Positions 52,716 through 62,093 of a stretch of 64,000 nt of DNA are shown here, one piece after another. Source of the stretch: Lachnospiraceae bacterium (GTDB taxonomy: Bacteria; Bacillota; Clostridia; Lachnospirales; Lachnospiraceae); assembly GCA_022791975.1 (NCBI GenBank), contig JAAWAC010000012.1:122518-186517 (forward strand), read 5' to 3'. Each line of letters opens with the position of its first letter. The first letter of the stretch is position 1. A program made the position numbers and the translations under genes. Under the pieces are notes generated by a model. It made no database searches, was not told where the DNA came from, and saw nothing but the letters and a program-made list of their open reading frames with translations.

Positions 52716-53289
52716 TCTGCCGTCCAAAAAGTCCGAACTTTTTCTTTTCCTCCCCCTTTCGAAACAGAGCCAGCTGCTTTCTGGTTTTCTGGGAGTTGCG
52801 GATGGTTTCATCCAGCTTTCGGAAACGCTCATCCTCCCGCTCCTCCTTCACCCGCAGAAGGTAGTCCATCTCTTTGATCACGTGGTCGCTGACCTGGATG
52901 CTGATCTCCTTTCCCAGCTGCTCCGTATTGTCCTCCAGGGCCTCGGAGATCAACCGGCTCATAATGGTCTGAAATTGCAGCATCTTCTCCTCCGGCTCAT
53001 TGGCCTGGGTAAGGGCTGTGCTGTCCAGCCGGGCCACCAGGCCGCTCACCTGGAGATCGCCCTTGCTAAGCTCCGGCCAAATGCTCTTGATGGCTTTTAA
53101 CTGTACGCCCTGCTCCTTTAGTTCTTTAATATTTTGAAAAAGCCGTATATTTTCTTCTGTATAATAGCGATGTCCCATCTCATTCCGTGAAATGGGAAGC
53201 TCCAGCTCTTCTTCCCAATAACGAAGAACATGAGCTTCCACGTCTATCAGCTTAGACGCCTCGGAAATCATGTAACGCATTTCGCTCAT
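52696..53289 (-). CDS. MerR family regulator with coiled-coil C-terminus
   Basis: 197 aa from MSEMRYMISEASKLIDVEAHVLRYWEEEL (GGAGGG 6 nt upstream). N-terminal MerR winged helix (residues 5-75, RNEMGHRYYTEENIRLFQNIKELKEQGVQLKAI), then a long charged helical region and a basic tail (KKKFGLFGRQKKRQ). No cysteine ligand site is visible, so it is not a metal sensor of the classic type. Similar proteins act in chromosome or stress biology, but none can be assigned. Confidence 0.85.
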   Translation of the reverse strand: MSEMRYMISEASKLIDVEAHVLRYWEEELELPISRNEMGHRYYTEENIRLFQNIKELKEQGVQLKAIKSIWPELSKGDLQVSGLVARLDSTALTQANEPEEKMLQFQTIMSRLISEALEDNTEQLGKEISIQVSDHVIKEMDYLLRVKEEREDERFRKLDETIRNSQKTRKQLALFRKGEEKKKFGLFGRQKKRQTV

Positions 53290-53328
53290 GCACATCCCTC
53301 CAATATGTAAAATTTTTCCATATATTGG

Positions 53329-53357
53329 ATTATAGCATGGCTTGTCCCTGTACACAA
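53329..53357 (-). promoter_or_regulatory. Promoter of the MerR gene
   Basis: Minus-strand TTGTGT (53357-53352), 17-bp spacer, perfect TATAAT (53334-53329). Confidence 0.55.
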
Positions 53358-53508
53358 GGGAAATATTGTAAATTTTTTACAATTCCAAGCCAAATCCCCC
53401 TTGTTTTCTTAATTTTTCTTAAAAGTTCACCCAGACTTGGGAAAATCCTTGGAAGCTATGATACAATAAAGCAAACAAAAATTTGGAATTTGTCAAAGGA
53501 GGTCTTCC

Positions 53509-53952
53509 ATGTTTCGATATGTACATACCAACCTTATTGCAAAGGATTCCCAAAGGTTAATTGAATTTTACAAAGAAGTGTTTCAGTGCAAAAGCATTGG
53601 GGAGACAAGGGATTTGCAGGGGGAATGGCTGGATAAGCTTACCGGAATCCCAGGGGCTCACATTGTGGGGGAACATCTCCGTCTGCCAGGATACGGAGAG
53701 GATCATCCTACTCTTGAAATTTTTTCTTATGACACCATGCCGGAATCTTATAGGACTATCCATACATGCGGCCTGGCACATCTGGCTTTTGAGGTGGACA
53801 GCGTGAGAGAAACCCTGGGTCTTCTTCTGGAAAAGGGTGGAAGGCAGATAGGGGAACTGGTGGAAACCGTATATGCGGATGGAAGAAAGGCCGTATTTGT
53901 CTATGCCACAGATTGCGAGGGAAATATGATTGAGCTGCAAAGCTGGTCTTAA
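53509..53952 (+). CDS. VOC family (glyoxalase I-like) protein
   Basis: 147 aa with AAAGGAGG before the ATG. Two beta-alpha-beta-beta-beta modules: FRYVHTNLIAKDSQRLIEFYKEVFQC and GLAHLAFEVDSVRETLGLLLEKGG, ending VYATDCEGNMIELQSW. The histidine/glutamate positions fit a metal-binding VOC site (His6, Glu in LEIF, His, terminal Glu). Could be a glyoxalase, epimerase or dioxygenase-fold enzyme; the substrate is unknown. Confidence 0.85.
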   Translation: MFRYVHTNLIAKDSQRLIEFYKEVFQCKSIGETRDLQGEWLDKLTGIPGAHIVGEHLRLPGYGEDHPTLEIFSYDTMPESYRTIHTCGLAHLAFEVDSVRETLGLLLEKGGRQIGELVETVYADGRKAVFVYATDCEGNMIELQSWS

Positions 53953-53989
53953 CGGAAAATCCATGTGCGATTATTGAAAGGAGGCTCCT

Positions 53990-55336
53990 ATGCTTCAAAA
54001 ACCTTCTCGTCTAACGGCTCTACTATTCCTGGGATGTCTGGTGGCTCTTGTGGCTCTTTGGCTGGTTTTTTCCTCCTCCGGCTCTCAAGCCTGGAATCAG
54101 CCTGTTCCCCTGGAGGATCCGGCTCCAGATTCACCCGCTGCTTCTGACGCTGCGGATATTTCCTCCCGACAGCAAGCCGCCCTTATCAGCCCCCAGGCCC
54201 TGGAACTTACCAATGAGATGCGGGCCCGCTATGGCTCTGACATAACCCTGGAGGACTGCCAGGGCACTTTGTATACCTTTCAAAAAAAGATCACCCGCCC
54301 CATAGAGGGAACTTTTTTCTTTCAGGCAGAGCCATCCGTCGATCCCCATGGGGAGTCCGCTGACAATTATCAGGCAGAGCTGTTTTATTTTCTGGGCAGC
54401 TCCTTTGTCTGCTCTGGCAATCTATCCATACAGTGGGAGGAGACGGGAAGCGGTACCTCCCGACAGTACACGCCTATCTTTGATTCCTATGGAAGAAGCG
54501 CTTATATGCTTGAGGTTTTTTGTGGGAATGTCTGTGATTTTGTGGAATATTGTATGAAAAATTCAGATTTTTCCAGAAACAACGAATTGCTCTCCCAAAT
54601 TCGGGTGGAATACGGCGGTCAGCAGGCCTCCTACTCCGGCTTCCGTCTGGACTCCTATGAGCGGGTGGACTTTTACAATGCCCTCTACACCTTTATGGAT
54701 GATTTTACCCTCCAGGCTCATGCAGAACTTACAGAAATCTGGAGCACCCAAAAGGAGTCCGACCAATCCCCGGAGGATACAGCTGCAACTATAGAACCAG
54801 AGGTTCTGGAGGCCTGGCTACGTTTGGAGGCGGATTGTCTCTTTCTCACTTCCCAGGGCATGGAATACCGCATGGTAGGGGTGGATCGGGCAGCCGGTAG
54901 CTCCTATTATGTTCTTCTGGGAACCCGGGATCAGGGGCGTACCTGCTCTTTTCTCAATACAGACCCCTACAATGGCAGTGGTGGCGCTGCCAAATGGCTC
55001 ACTTTTCTGGACGAAAGTCTGGGCTTTTCCTGCCTGGCCTACAGCGGAGGTTCCTATGGAAGCCTTTACCGCACCCAGGATGGCGGGCGCACCTTTCAGG
55101 AAATCGAATACCCCTCTGCCAAAATCAGCCTCTCGGACGGCTCCTTTTACAATCCCTTCGTTATGCCAGAGCAGGTCTATGAGGAGGACGGACAGCTCTA
55201 CCTGGTGGCCGGCCAGGGGCCGGAAGGGGATTACCATGGGGAGGATGGCCGATGCAGCGGCCTATACACTTCCCTGGATGCAGGGGAAACCTGGACATAT
55301 GTAGGGGAGATTCCTGCTGGGGACACAAAGAGATAG
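53990..55336 (+). CDS. Exported membrane-anchored protein with Asp-box motifs
   Basis: 448 aa. Signal-anchor helix (~9-30), a Pro/Ala/Ser-rich linker, and a large extracellular domain. Two Asp-box/BNR-like motifs occur near the C-terminus: SLYRTQDGGRTFQEI and GLYTSLDAGETWTYVG, with GTRDQGRTCSF as a degenerate third, suggesting a beta-propeller-type fold. No sialidase catalytic residues can be identified. Function unknown. GAAAGGAGG upstream; 37 bp after the VOC gene, so possibly cotranscribed. Confidence 0.8.
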   Translation: MLQKPSRLTALLFLGCLVALVALWLVFSSSGSQAWNQPVPLEDPAPDSPAASDAADISSRQQAALISPQALELTNEMRARYGSDITLEDCQGTLYTFQKKITRPIEGTFFFQAEPSVDPHGESADNYQAELFYFLGSSFVCSGNLSIQWEETGSGTSRQYTPIFDSYGRSAYMLEVFCGNVCDFVEYCMKNSDFSRNNELLSQIRVEYGGQQASYSGFRLDSYERVDFYNALYTFMDDFTLQAHAELTEIWSTQKESDQSPEDTAATIEPEVLEAWLRLEADCLFLTSQGMEYRMVGVDRAAGSSYYVLLGTRDQGRTCSFLNTDPYNGSGGAAKWLTFLDESLGFSCLAYSGGSYGSLYRTQDGGRTFQEIEYPSAKISLSDGSFYNPFVMPEQVYEEDGQLYLVAGQGPEGDYHGEDGRCSGLYTSLDAGETWTYVGEIPAGDTKR

Positions 55337-55375
55337 GGGAATTGTCTTTTTGATGAAGAATAAAAAGAGCGCTCC

Positions 55376-56725
55376 CTACATAGGGGGCACCCTTTCCGCC
55401 GTAAAATTCTTAAAAGTGGTAAACTCTGGCATCCACAGAAGATTTACCGGCCCAATAGGGCCATTTCTCTGCTTTGCCACAATGATCTCCGCCAGATCCT
55501 TATCCTCACTGTCCCGGTTATAGTAGGCATCCCGGTAAATAAACATAACCACATCCGCATCCTGCTCAATGGCTCCAGACTCTCGAAGATCCGAGAGCAT
55601 AGGTCTGTGGTCCGGCCGCTGCTCCACGGCTCGGCTCAGCTGTGACAAAGCTACCACGGGCACATTCAGCTCTCTGGCCAGGCTTTTTAGGCCCCGGGAA
55701 ATATCAGAAATCTCCTGCTGTCGGGAATCTGATCCCCGCCCACTTCCAGACATAAGCTGCAAATAGTCAATCATCACAATTTGGAGATTATTTTCCAGCT
55801 TGTATTTTCTGCACTTGGAACGCAGCTCCGCCAAAGTAATGCCCGGGGTATCATCAATAATCATATGCGATTGGGCCACGCCCTCTGCGCCTTCCACCAG
55901 CCTTTCCCAATCGCTGTCCCCCAGATTCCCGCTGCGAAGCTTCTGGGCATCCACACCGGATTCCATAGAGAGTAGGCGATTTACCAGCTGCTCCTTGGAC
56001 ATCTCCAGGCTGAAAATAGCCACGGTGAGATTGCTGCGAAAGGCCATATACTGGGCGATATTCAAGGCAAAGGCCGTCTTTCCCATAGAGGGACGGGCGG
56101 CGATCAAAATCAAATCCGAGGGCTGTAGCCCTGCCGTCTGATAATCCAGATCCTTAAATCCCGTGGCCAAACCGGTGACATTTCCCTTGGTCCGGGAGGC
56201 AGCCTCGATCTTTTGCAGAGCATTGAGGACCACCTGCTTGATGGGGACAAACTCTCCGCCACTGCGGCGCTGAACCAATTCGAACACACGTTTCTCTGTC
56301 TGTTCCAGCACAGCCTTTAAAGGCTCCTTTCCCTCATAGCATAGATTGGATATCTCATTGTTTAGCCGGATCAGTCTGCGCAGAGTCGCCTTCTCCGACA
56401 CAATATTGATATAATACCTCACATTTTCAAATACAGATGCACTGTCCAGCAGCTCTCTCACAAATTCCATGCTGCTGATCTCCGGAGGAACCTCCTTGGC
56501 CCGCAATCGCTCCTGGAGCATCACCAAATCCACCGGCTTGTCCTCATTAAACAGCTCCACCATGGCCTCAAAGATAACTCCGTACTGGCTCAAATAAAAG
56601 TCCTCTCCACTCAAGAGCTCTCCGGCTGCCATAATCGCATCCCGGTCCATAATCATGGCCGCAATCACAGATTTTTCTGCTTCCCCGCTATGAGGCATGA
56701 TCCGCTTTACTACTGCTTCTTCCAT
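55376..56725 (-). CDS. dnaB: Replicative DNA helicase DnaB
   Basis: 449 aa. N-terminal primase-interaction domain (AEKSVIAAMIMDRDAI), RecA-like ATPase with Walker A ARPSMGKTA, Walker B VMIDYLQLMSG, arginine-finger and DNA loops, and DLRESGAIEQDADVV. Unwinds DNA at the fork as a hexamer. The ATG used follows GAGGATGGG; a TTG one codon earlier is possible. It sits downstream of rplI and gdpP, a conserved Firmicutes order. Confidence 0.97.
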   Translation of the reverse strand: MEEAVVKRIMPHSGEAEKSVIAAMIMDRDAIMAAGELLSGEDFYLSQYGVIFEAMVELFNEDKPVDLVMLQERLRAKEVPPEISSMEFVRELLDSASVFENVRYYINIVSEKATLRRLIRLNNEISNLCYEGKEPLKAVLEQTEKRVFELVQRRSGGEFVPIKQVVLNALQKIEAASRTKGNVTGLATGFKDLDYQTAGLQPSDLILIAARPSMGKTAFALNIAQYMAFRSNLTVAIFSLEMSKEQLVNRLLSMESGVDAQKLRSGNLGDSDWERLVEGAEGVAQSHMIIDDTPGITLAELRSKCRKYKLENNLQIVMIDYLQLMSGSGRGSDSRQQEISDISRGLKSLARELNVPVVALSQLSRAVEQRPDHRPMLSDLRESGAIEQDADVVMFIYRDAYYNRDSEDKDLAEIIVAKQRNGPIGPVNLLWMPEFTTFKNFTAERVPPM

Positions 56726-56764
56726 CAAATCCCATCCTCATTGGTGTTTCCCTGGAAGCTTCCT

Positions 56765-57211
56765 TTAAGCCTCCTCCACAATCACCTTCAGCTCTGCCGT
56801 CACCTTGGGGTGCAGCTTAATGGGTACCATATGGGTTCCCACGGTCTTAATGGGATTTGGCAGCTGCATTTTCTTTTTGTCCAGCTCTACCCCCAGCTGC
56901 TCCATGGCCGCCTGGGCAATTTCCTTGGTGGAGACCGATCCAAAGGTCCGCCCTCCCTCTCCAGCCTTAATCTGCAAGGTCACCTGCTTTCCGGAAAGCT
57001 CCTTGGCAAAGGCCTCCGCCTCCGCGTGAACCTCCTTGGCCACCTTTTCCTCATTTGCCTTTTTAAGCTTAAGGTCATTTAAATTCTTAGGTGTGGCCTC
57101 CAGGCCCAGCTTTTTCGCCAGAATAAAATTCCGGGCGTACCCATCATTCACATTGACAATCTCGCCCTTTTTTCCCAGGGCCTTTACATCCTCCGTCAAA
57201 ATTACTTTCAT
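56765..57211 (-). CDS. rplI: 50S ribosomal protein L9
   Basis: 148 aa. [41 protein letters not shown] is the L9 signature; a central helix links it to the C-terminal domain ([15 protein letters not shown]). It binds 23S rRNA. The start overlaps the gdpP stop by one base, so they are translationally coupled; dnaB follows 39 bp later. Confidence 0.98.
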   Translation of the reverse strand: MKVILTEDVKALGKKGEIVNVNDGYARNFILAKKLGLEATPKNLNDLKLKKANEEKVAKEVHAEAEAFAKELSGKQVTLQIKAGEGGRTFGSVSTKEIAQAAMEQLGVELDKKKMQLPNPIKTVGTHMVPIKLHPKVTAELKVIVEEA

Positions 57212-59256
57212 TATAAGTCACCTTCCTCAATCATTTTATCAATGGTGTGCTTGACAACCTCCATGGCCTCCTCCACACCGCAATCCAGCTGGGCCCCGGC
57301 CACACTCATATGTCCACCGCCCCCCATACGCTCCATCATCACCTGCACATTGACCTCGTCAATGGAACGTGCACTCACGTAGGTCCGATGGTTGTATTCC
57401 GTCAGCACAATCGATGCTTTCACCCCTACAATGTTCAAGAGCTCATTGGCTGCCTGGGCTCCCACAATGGTAGGACTCTCCAGGTTCTCATGGGGACAGA
57501 TGGACAGGGCAAAGCCCTCATAAACCTCCGCATGGCGCACAGCCTCCGCCCGTGCCTTGTAGGAGCGCATATCATTGCGGAACATTTTACGCACCCGGGT
57601 AATGTCCGCCCCGCTTCTGCGCAGGAAGGCCGCCGCCTCAAAGGTGCGCACCCCTGTCTTACTCATAAAGTTATCCGTATCCAGAACCATGCCCGCATAC
57701 AGGCAATCCGCCTCCATGGCCTTGATCTTCAATCCCTCATCGAAATACTGCAAAATCTCCGCCACCATCTCGCAGGCAGAAGAGGCGTAGGGCTCAATAT
57801 AGGACAGCACTGCATTCTCAATATACTCGTTGCTCTGCCGGTGGTGATCCAGTACCACAATGGTAGGCGTCCGGGTCAAAAGCTCGCTGCACTCGGTGTA
57901 GCTGGGCCGGTTGGTGTCCACCACCACCACCACCGTCTGCCGATCCACCATCTCCATAGCCTGGGCACCCGTCACAAACATGTCCGGCTCATAGCCGGGA
58001 TTGTCCAAAAAGCCGTCCCGCAGAGGCCGCACGGTAATGGTCACCTCATTCAACACAATATAGGCCCGCTTTCCCAGTACCCGCGCCGCACGGTAAATGC
58101 CGATAGCTGCTCCAAAGGAGTCCATATCCGCCATCTTATGTCCCATGACAATCACCTTGTCCTTGCCCTCAATAAACTCCCGCAGGGCATGGGCTTTTAC
58201 CCGCGCCTTTACCCGGGTGGTTTTTTCCACCTGTTGGGTCTTGCCACCGTAATAGGAAATATGCTCCCGCTCCTTCACCACGGCCTGGTCTCCGCCCCGG
58301 GCCAACGCCAGATCAATGGCTGTGCGGGCATATTCATAGTTCTCGCTGTAGGTGTTTCCGCTGAGTCCCAGGCCAATGCTCAGGGTGACAGCAATCTCAT
58401 TGCCGATATTCACCGTTTTCACGTCCTGGAGAAGCTCAAACTTGCCCTCCCGCATACCTGGCAGCTCCCGCTCCTTCAAAACTACAAAGTATTTATCTTT
58501 TTCCAGCTTTTTCACAATGCCATTCATGGAAGCGATATACTTATTGATCTTTCTGTCCACCAGAGCCACCAAAAGGGAACAGCGCACCTCCTCCACATTT
58601 TCCAGCACTTCCTCGTAATTGTCAATGTAGATCAATCCGGCTACCAGCCGCTGTTCCTTATTCTCCCGGATATAGCGGTTGATCTCCGTCTCGTCAAAAA
58701 GGTATATGGCAATGAGATATCCCTCATACTCGTCCATGTCCACCAGCTCACTGGTCCGGATAATGCGATCCAGGGATATCAGATCCATATCCACCTGATA
58801 GTCCCGCTCCTCATGGGTAATATGCACAGAGCTTTTCTCCTCGCCCCCTGCCTGAGGCAGAATATTTTTGTTGATTTCTGGAAAAATATGGTAAATCAGC
58901 TTTCTTTCCCGCCGCTCTGTATTCGTGGTTTTCATAAAAGCCCGATTACACCAGATAACCCTTCCCTCCTCGTCCAACAATGCGTAGGGAATTTTCAGCT
59001 CCTTCAAAAGCTTCCTCTGGATCTGTCCATACTGGGTGGCAAAGGTAATCAACTGGTTGTATATCTGAGGCTTATAGTAAAAATAGATCACCACCACTGC
59101 AATCAGATAAACAGCCAGAAAAATGCTCATGCAAATGCCCGCATGGATGGATATGAAGTAAATCGCTCCATTCATCACTGCCAGCAAAACTGACAGGATC
59201 ACCGGCCATCGCATAAAAGCACCCAGCTGCCCCTTTAAATGAATTTTATTTTTCAT
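57211..59256 (-). CDS. gdpP: Cyclic-di-AMP phosphodiesterase GdpP (YybT)
   Basis: 681 aa. Two N-terminal membrane helices, a PAS domain (~75-150), a degenerate GGDEF domain (~170-300), then DHH ([36 protein letters not shown]) and DHHA1 with [12 protein letters not shown]. It degrades c-di-AMP to pApA, tuning osmolyte transport and wall homeostasis. First gene of gdpP-rplI-dnaB. Confidence 0.97.
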   Translation of the reverse strand: MKNKIHLKGQLGAFMRWPVILSVLLAVMNGAIYFISIHAGICMSIFLAVYLIAVVVIYFYYKPQIYNQLITFATQYGQIQRKLLKELKIPYALLDEEGRVIWCNRAFMKTTNTERRERKLIYHIFPEINKNILPQAGGEEKSSVHITHEERDYQVDMDLISLDRIIRTSELVDMDEYEGYLIAIYLFDETEINRYIRENKEQRLVAGLIYIDNYEEVLENVEEVRCSLLVALVDRKINKYIASMNGIVKKLEKDKYFVVLKERELPGMREGKFELLQDVKTVNIGNEIAVTLSIGLGLSGNTYSENYEYARTAIDLALARGGDQAVVKEREHISYYGGKTQQVEKTTRVKARVKAHALREFIEGKDKVIVMGHKMADMDSFGAAIGIYRAARVLGKRAYIVLNEVTITVRPLRDGFLDNPGYEPDMFVTGAQAMEMVDRQTVVVVVDTNRPSYTECSELLTRTPTIVVLDHHRQSNEYIENAVLSYIEPYASSACEMVAEILQYFDEGLKIKAMEADCLYAGMVLDTDNFMSKTGVRTFEAAAFLRRSGADITRVRKMFRNDMRSYKARAEAVRHAEVYEGFALSICPHENLESPTIVGAQAANELLNIVGVKASIVLTEYNHRTYVSARSIDEVNVQVMMERMGGGGHMSVAGAQLDCGVEEAMEVVKHTIDKMIEEGDL

Positions 59257-59426
59257 AGTTCCGCTTTCTGCTCCTACTTTATATAATTTGGTTCCAGTCC
59301 ATCAAGTGAGCATAGTGTCCGTTGCTATTGTACCACACTTTGGCGGAATTTTCTACTGAAAATACAAAAGTATAGTGACAGGATTGTCGCTTTTCCTGTC
59401 ACCAATACTTGTTCTTCCCTATTCAT

Positions 59427-59630
59427 CTACTTAATATCAATGTCCAACGGCTTATCCAGCTCCTCTGACACATATTTTCCATTCTTTTTTCTCTGGCGTA
59501 CACATTCTGAGAGCAGGTATTCGATCTGCCCGTTTACCGATCGAAAATCGTCCTCCGCCCAGGCGGCGATCTCATTGTAAAGCTTGGCGGAAAGACGCAG
59601 GGGTATCTGTTTTTTCTGTGTATCAGCCAT
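59427..59630 (-). CDS. Arc-like ribbon-helix-helix protein
   Basis: 67 aa. KQIPLRLSAKLYNEIAAWAEDDFRSVNGQIEYLLSECVRQRKK has the Arc/CopG RHH pattern (beta strand, then two helices). It starts one base after the SPFH gene stop on the same strand. RHH/SPFH pairs are common in Clostridia. DNA-binding targets unknown. Confidence 0.85.
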   Translation of the reverse strand: MADTQKKQIPLRLSAKLYNEIAAWAEDDFRSVNGQIEYLLSECVRQRKKNGKYVSEELDKPLDIDIK

Positions 59631-59631
59631 A

Positions 59632-60660
59632 TCAGTACAGGCTTCCCGAGTTCACCACGGGCTGGGCATCGTGGTTCCCGCACAACACCACCAGAAGATT
59701 GGACACCATTGCCGCCTTGCGTTCCTCATCCAGCTCCACCATGTGCCTCTCATTTAACCGCTCCAATGCCAGCTCCACCATGCCTACAGCACCGTCTACA
59801 ATCATCTTTCTGGCATCCACAATGGCGGACGCCTGCTGCCTTTGAAGCATGACTGCCGCAATCTCCGGGGCATAGGCCAGGTAAGTAATCCGGGCCTCCA
59901 GAATCTCCAGCCCGGCCTCTGCCACCTTCTGCTGAATCTCATTGCGGATACGGGCGGCCACTATCTCGCTGGACCCCCGCAGACTTCCCTCATCAGCCAT
60001 GCCGTCCCCGGTGGTGTCCACATTGGGCGCCACATCGTAAGGATAGACACGGACAATGTCTCGCAGGGCGCTGTCACACTGCAAGGACAGATACTCCTTG
60101 TAATTGTCCACCTCAAACACAGCCTTGGCCGTATCTACCACCCGCCACATAACGGCGATGCCGATCTCTATGGGGTTTCCCAGGCAATCATTAATCTTCT
60201 GTCTGCTGTTATTCAGGGTCATAATTTTTAAAGAGATTTTCTTTCCAGAAGCATCAGCTCCTGCGCCTCCGGTTCCTGAGGAAATCACAAGGGTTTTTCC
60301 TGAGCTTCCGTCCACATCTCCGCTCTGGTTCAGCCGGGTCTTGGCCGCAGGATTCACTCCGGAGCAGAAAGGATTCACAAAGTAAAAGCCCTCCTCCTTC
60401 AGGGTTCCCACATACTTGCCAAACAGGGTCAGCACCAGGGCCTCCTGGGGCTTTAGCACCTTCAGGCCAAAGAAGGGAAGCAACCCCAGAATCAACCATA
60501 GCAGTCCCAGGACAAAGGTCCCTACAGACAGAAAAGTAGCTTCCTTATCCATTTGTATGCCACCCCAAATGGTAAGGCCAATCCCTGCGGCATACAAGGC
60601 CAGGAAAAGCAACAACATAGACATTCCGTTTTTCTTATTATTTAATATTTTTTCCTCCAT
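59632..60660 (-). CDS. SPFH (stomatin/prohibitin/flotillin-like) domain membrane protein
   Basis: 342 aa from MEEKILNNKKNG (GGAGG 9 nt upstream; an ATG five codons earlier overlaps that site). Two N-terminal membrane helices, then an SPFH domain (~70-290: PQEALVLTLFGKYVGTLKEEGFYFVNPF; RVVDTAKAVFEVDNYKEYL; LRDIVRVYPYD; EARITYLAYAPEIAAVMLQRQQA). It probably organises membrane microdomains or protease complexes. Upstream gene of the RHH pair. Confidence 0.9.
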   Translation of the reverse strand: MEEKILNNKKNGMSMLLLFLALYAAGIGLTIWGGIQMDKEATFLSVGTFVLGLLWLILGLLPFFGLKVLKPQEALVLTLFGKYVGTLKEEGFYFVNPFCSGVNPAAKTRLNQSGDVDGSSGKTLVISSGTGGAGADASGKKISLKIMTLNNSRQKINDCLGNPIEIGIAVMWRVVDTAKAVFEVDNYKEYLSLQCDSALRDIVRVYPYDVAPNVDTTGDGMADEGSLRGSSEIVAARIRNEIQQKVAEAGLEILEARITYLAYAPEIAAVMLQRQQASAIVDARKMIVDGAVGMVELALERLNERHMVELDEERKAAMVSNLLVVLCGNHDAQPVVNSGSLY

Positions 60661-60691
60661 GAAAAATTCCTCCATTTATTTTGATATCAAA

Positions 60692-60720
60692 ATCATATCA
60701 TATAGATATTTAATTGTCAA
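60692..60720 (-). promoter_or_regulatory. Promoter of the SPFH-RHH operon
   Basis: Minus-strand perfect TTGACA (60720-60715), 17-bp spacer, TATGAT (60697-60692), about 30 bp before the SPFH start codon. Confidence 0.8.
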
Positions 60721-60767
60721 GAAATTCTTCTTGGATTTTTGTCGTTTTATGTCGCTTATCTTTTGCC

Positions 60768-62093
60768 CTACATACAACAGATTTGCCTGTTTATATCTTC
60801 TGCCAAATCCTCCAACAAAAGCTCCTGATACCCTGCCCTTTTGCACTCTCTTATCCGGGCTGCCGTCTGCTTCAACTCCGGGTGTGTAATATTCTCAAGT
60901 ATCTTTAGCCGTTTGGGGGAAATAGGTTCCTGGGATAGGGACTTCTCATAATCCTGTTCCCCCATTCGCCAGATACGAATGTGATTTGGAAATCTTCTCC
61001 AAAGCCGATCCGCAATATCCAGCCCCTCCGGGTCCAGGTCCCCCGCATAATAAAGGATGGACCCCGCCTCGCAGAGAAGCTCCATAAGCTGATATGCCGC
61101 GGTTCTGGGCTGTCCAGAGGTACACAAAAGGGTCACCCATGGCGTGGTGGCCCTTTCCAGCAGTTCTCGAAAAACCATCTCATTTTCCACAATAAAAATC
61201 CTATCCGATTCCCCAAGGGCCCTCTCCATATGCGCCAGATTGGCCAGGGTGACCACACAGGGCTCCTTCATCCTTGCATACCCCTCATAGGCTGGGTGAG
61301 GCTCCTGTCCCTGATACAAATGAATCCCATAGGCAATCACCGTGCTGGACAGATCATCCACCAGAATGTCATTCTCCTCATAGAGGTCTTTCCAGGCCTG
61401 CGCATTTCCAGGGAGAGGGCGATCCTTTCGCCTGCACAGAGCATGGGTAAAAAGCAGGCCCCCTGTAGTCTGCCGATCCAGGGCGTGAGGATTCCCCCAT
61501 ACCTGCGCCGCCAGCACAGCCAGGCGAACTCCACCGCCCAAAATTTCCGACCGGCCATCCTCTCCAGGACAAAGGCGCAGGCACTCTCCAACCTGCTCCA
61601 CCAGTCTTTGAGCCACCTCAGGACTCTTGTGATACTCCCTTTTCACACAGGCATACCCGCCGTTTTTCTGCTGCCTCATCTCCCTGGTCCATATAAGCCC
61701 CTCCTTATACCCGGGGCCCTTTCTCCCAAATGTATCCTCCAGCTTTGCAAAGAAGGCCTGCTCCTCCTCTTCCCTCTGCCGCTTTTTCTCCCTGGTGCTG
61801 CTTAAGGGCTCTCCAAAATACCCTTCCAAAAGCTCCAAAAGCCCTACAGCTCCATAGCGGGTCTCCCCAAGAGCCTTTTCGAACTCTCCCAGGGAAAAGC
61901 TTAAGTCCTCCCCGGAAAGGCTTCTTCCCAGCAGGCCCTCCAGAGCTGCCCGCTCCTCCTCCGTAACATGAGAAATGGTGACTCTCCCTGCAATCCGGCC
62001 CAGGCTCTCCCATTTTTTTCGCATAGCCACAAAAATCCGCTCAAATTCCGGCTGAGCCTTAAAATATTCCACACACCCGTCTCTATTGCTCAT
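60768..62093 (-). CDS. jetD: Wadjet nuclease subunit JetD-like (TIGR02679 family)
   Basis: 441 aa. The N-terminal part contains DQ-type patterns of the DUF3323/TIGR02679 family; the C-terminal DUF2399 region has the TOPRIM-type metal site ILYYAGDLDPEGLDIADRLWRRFP. In Wadjet systems JetD is the topoisomerase VI-like nuclease that cleaves plasmid DNA extruded by the JetABC condensin-like motor. Its start overlaps the end of the SMC-like gene upstream by 11 bp, the expected jetC-jetD order. Last gene of the operon. Confidence 0.82.
   Translation of the reverse strand: MSNRDGCVEYFKAQPEFERIFVAMRKKWESLGRIAGRVTISHVTEEERAALEGLLGRSLSGEDLSFSLGEFEKALGETRYGAVGLLELLEGYFGEPLSSTREKKRQREEEEQAFFAKLEDTFGRKGPGYKEGLIWTREMRQQKNGGYACVKREYHKSPEVAQRLVEQVGECLRLCPGEDGRSEILGGGVRLAVLAAQVWGNPHALDRQTTGGLLFTHALCRRKDRPLPGNAQAWKDLYEENDILVDDLSSTVIAYGIHLYQGQEPHPAYEGYARMKEPCVVTLANLAHMERALGESDRIFIVENEMVFRELLERATTPWVTLLCTSGQPRTAAYQLMELLCEAGSILYYAGDLDPEGLDIADRLWRRFPNHIRIWRMGEQDYEKSLSQEPISPKRLKILENITHPELKQTAARIRECKRAGYQELLLEDLAEDINRQICCM

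Noticed and set aside
57247..59193. 648-codon open frame antisense to gdpP
   Set aside because: Composition is a shadow of GC-skewed gdpP codons; gdpP itself has all conserved motifs.
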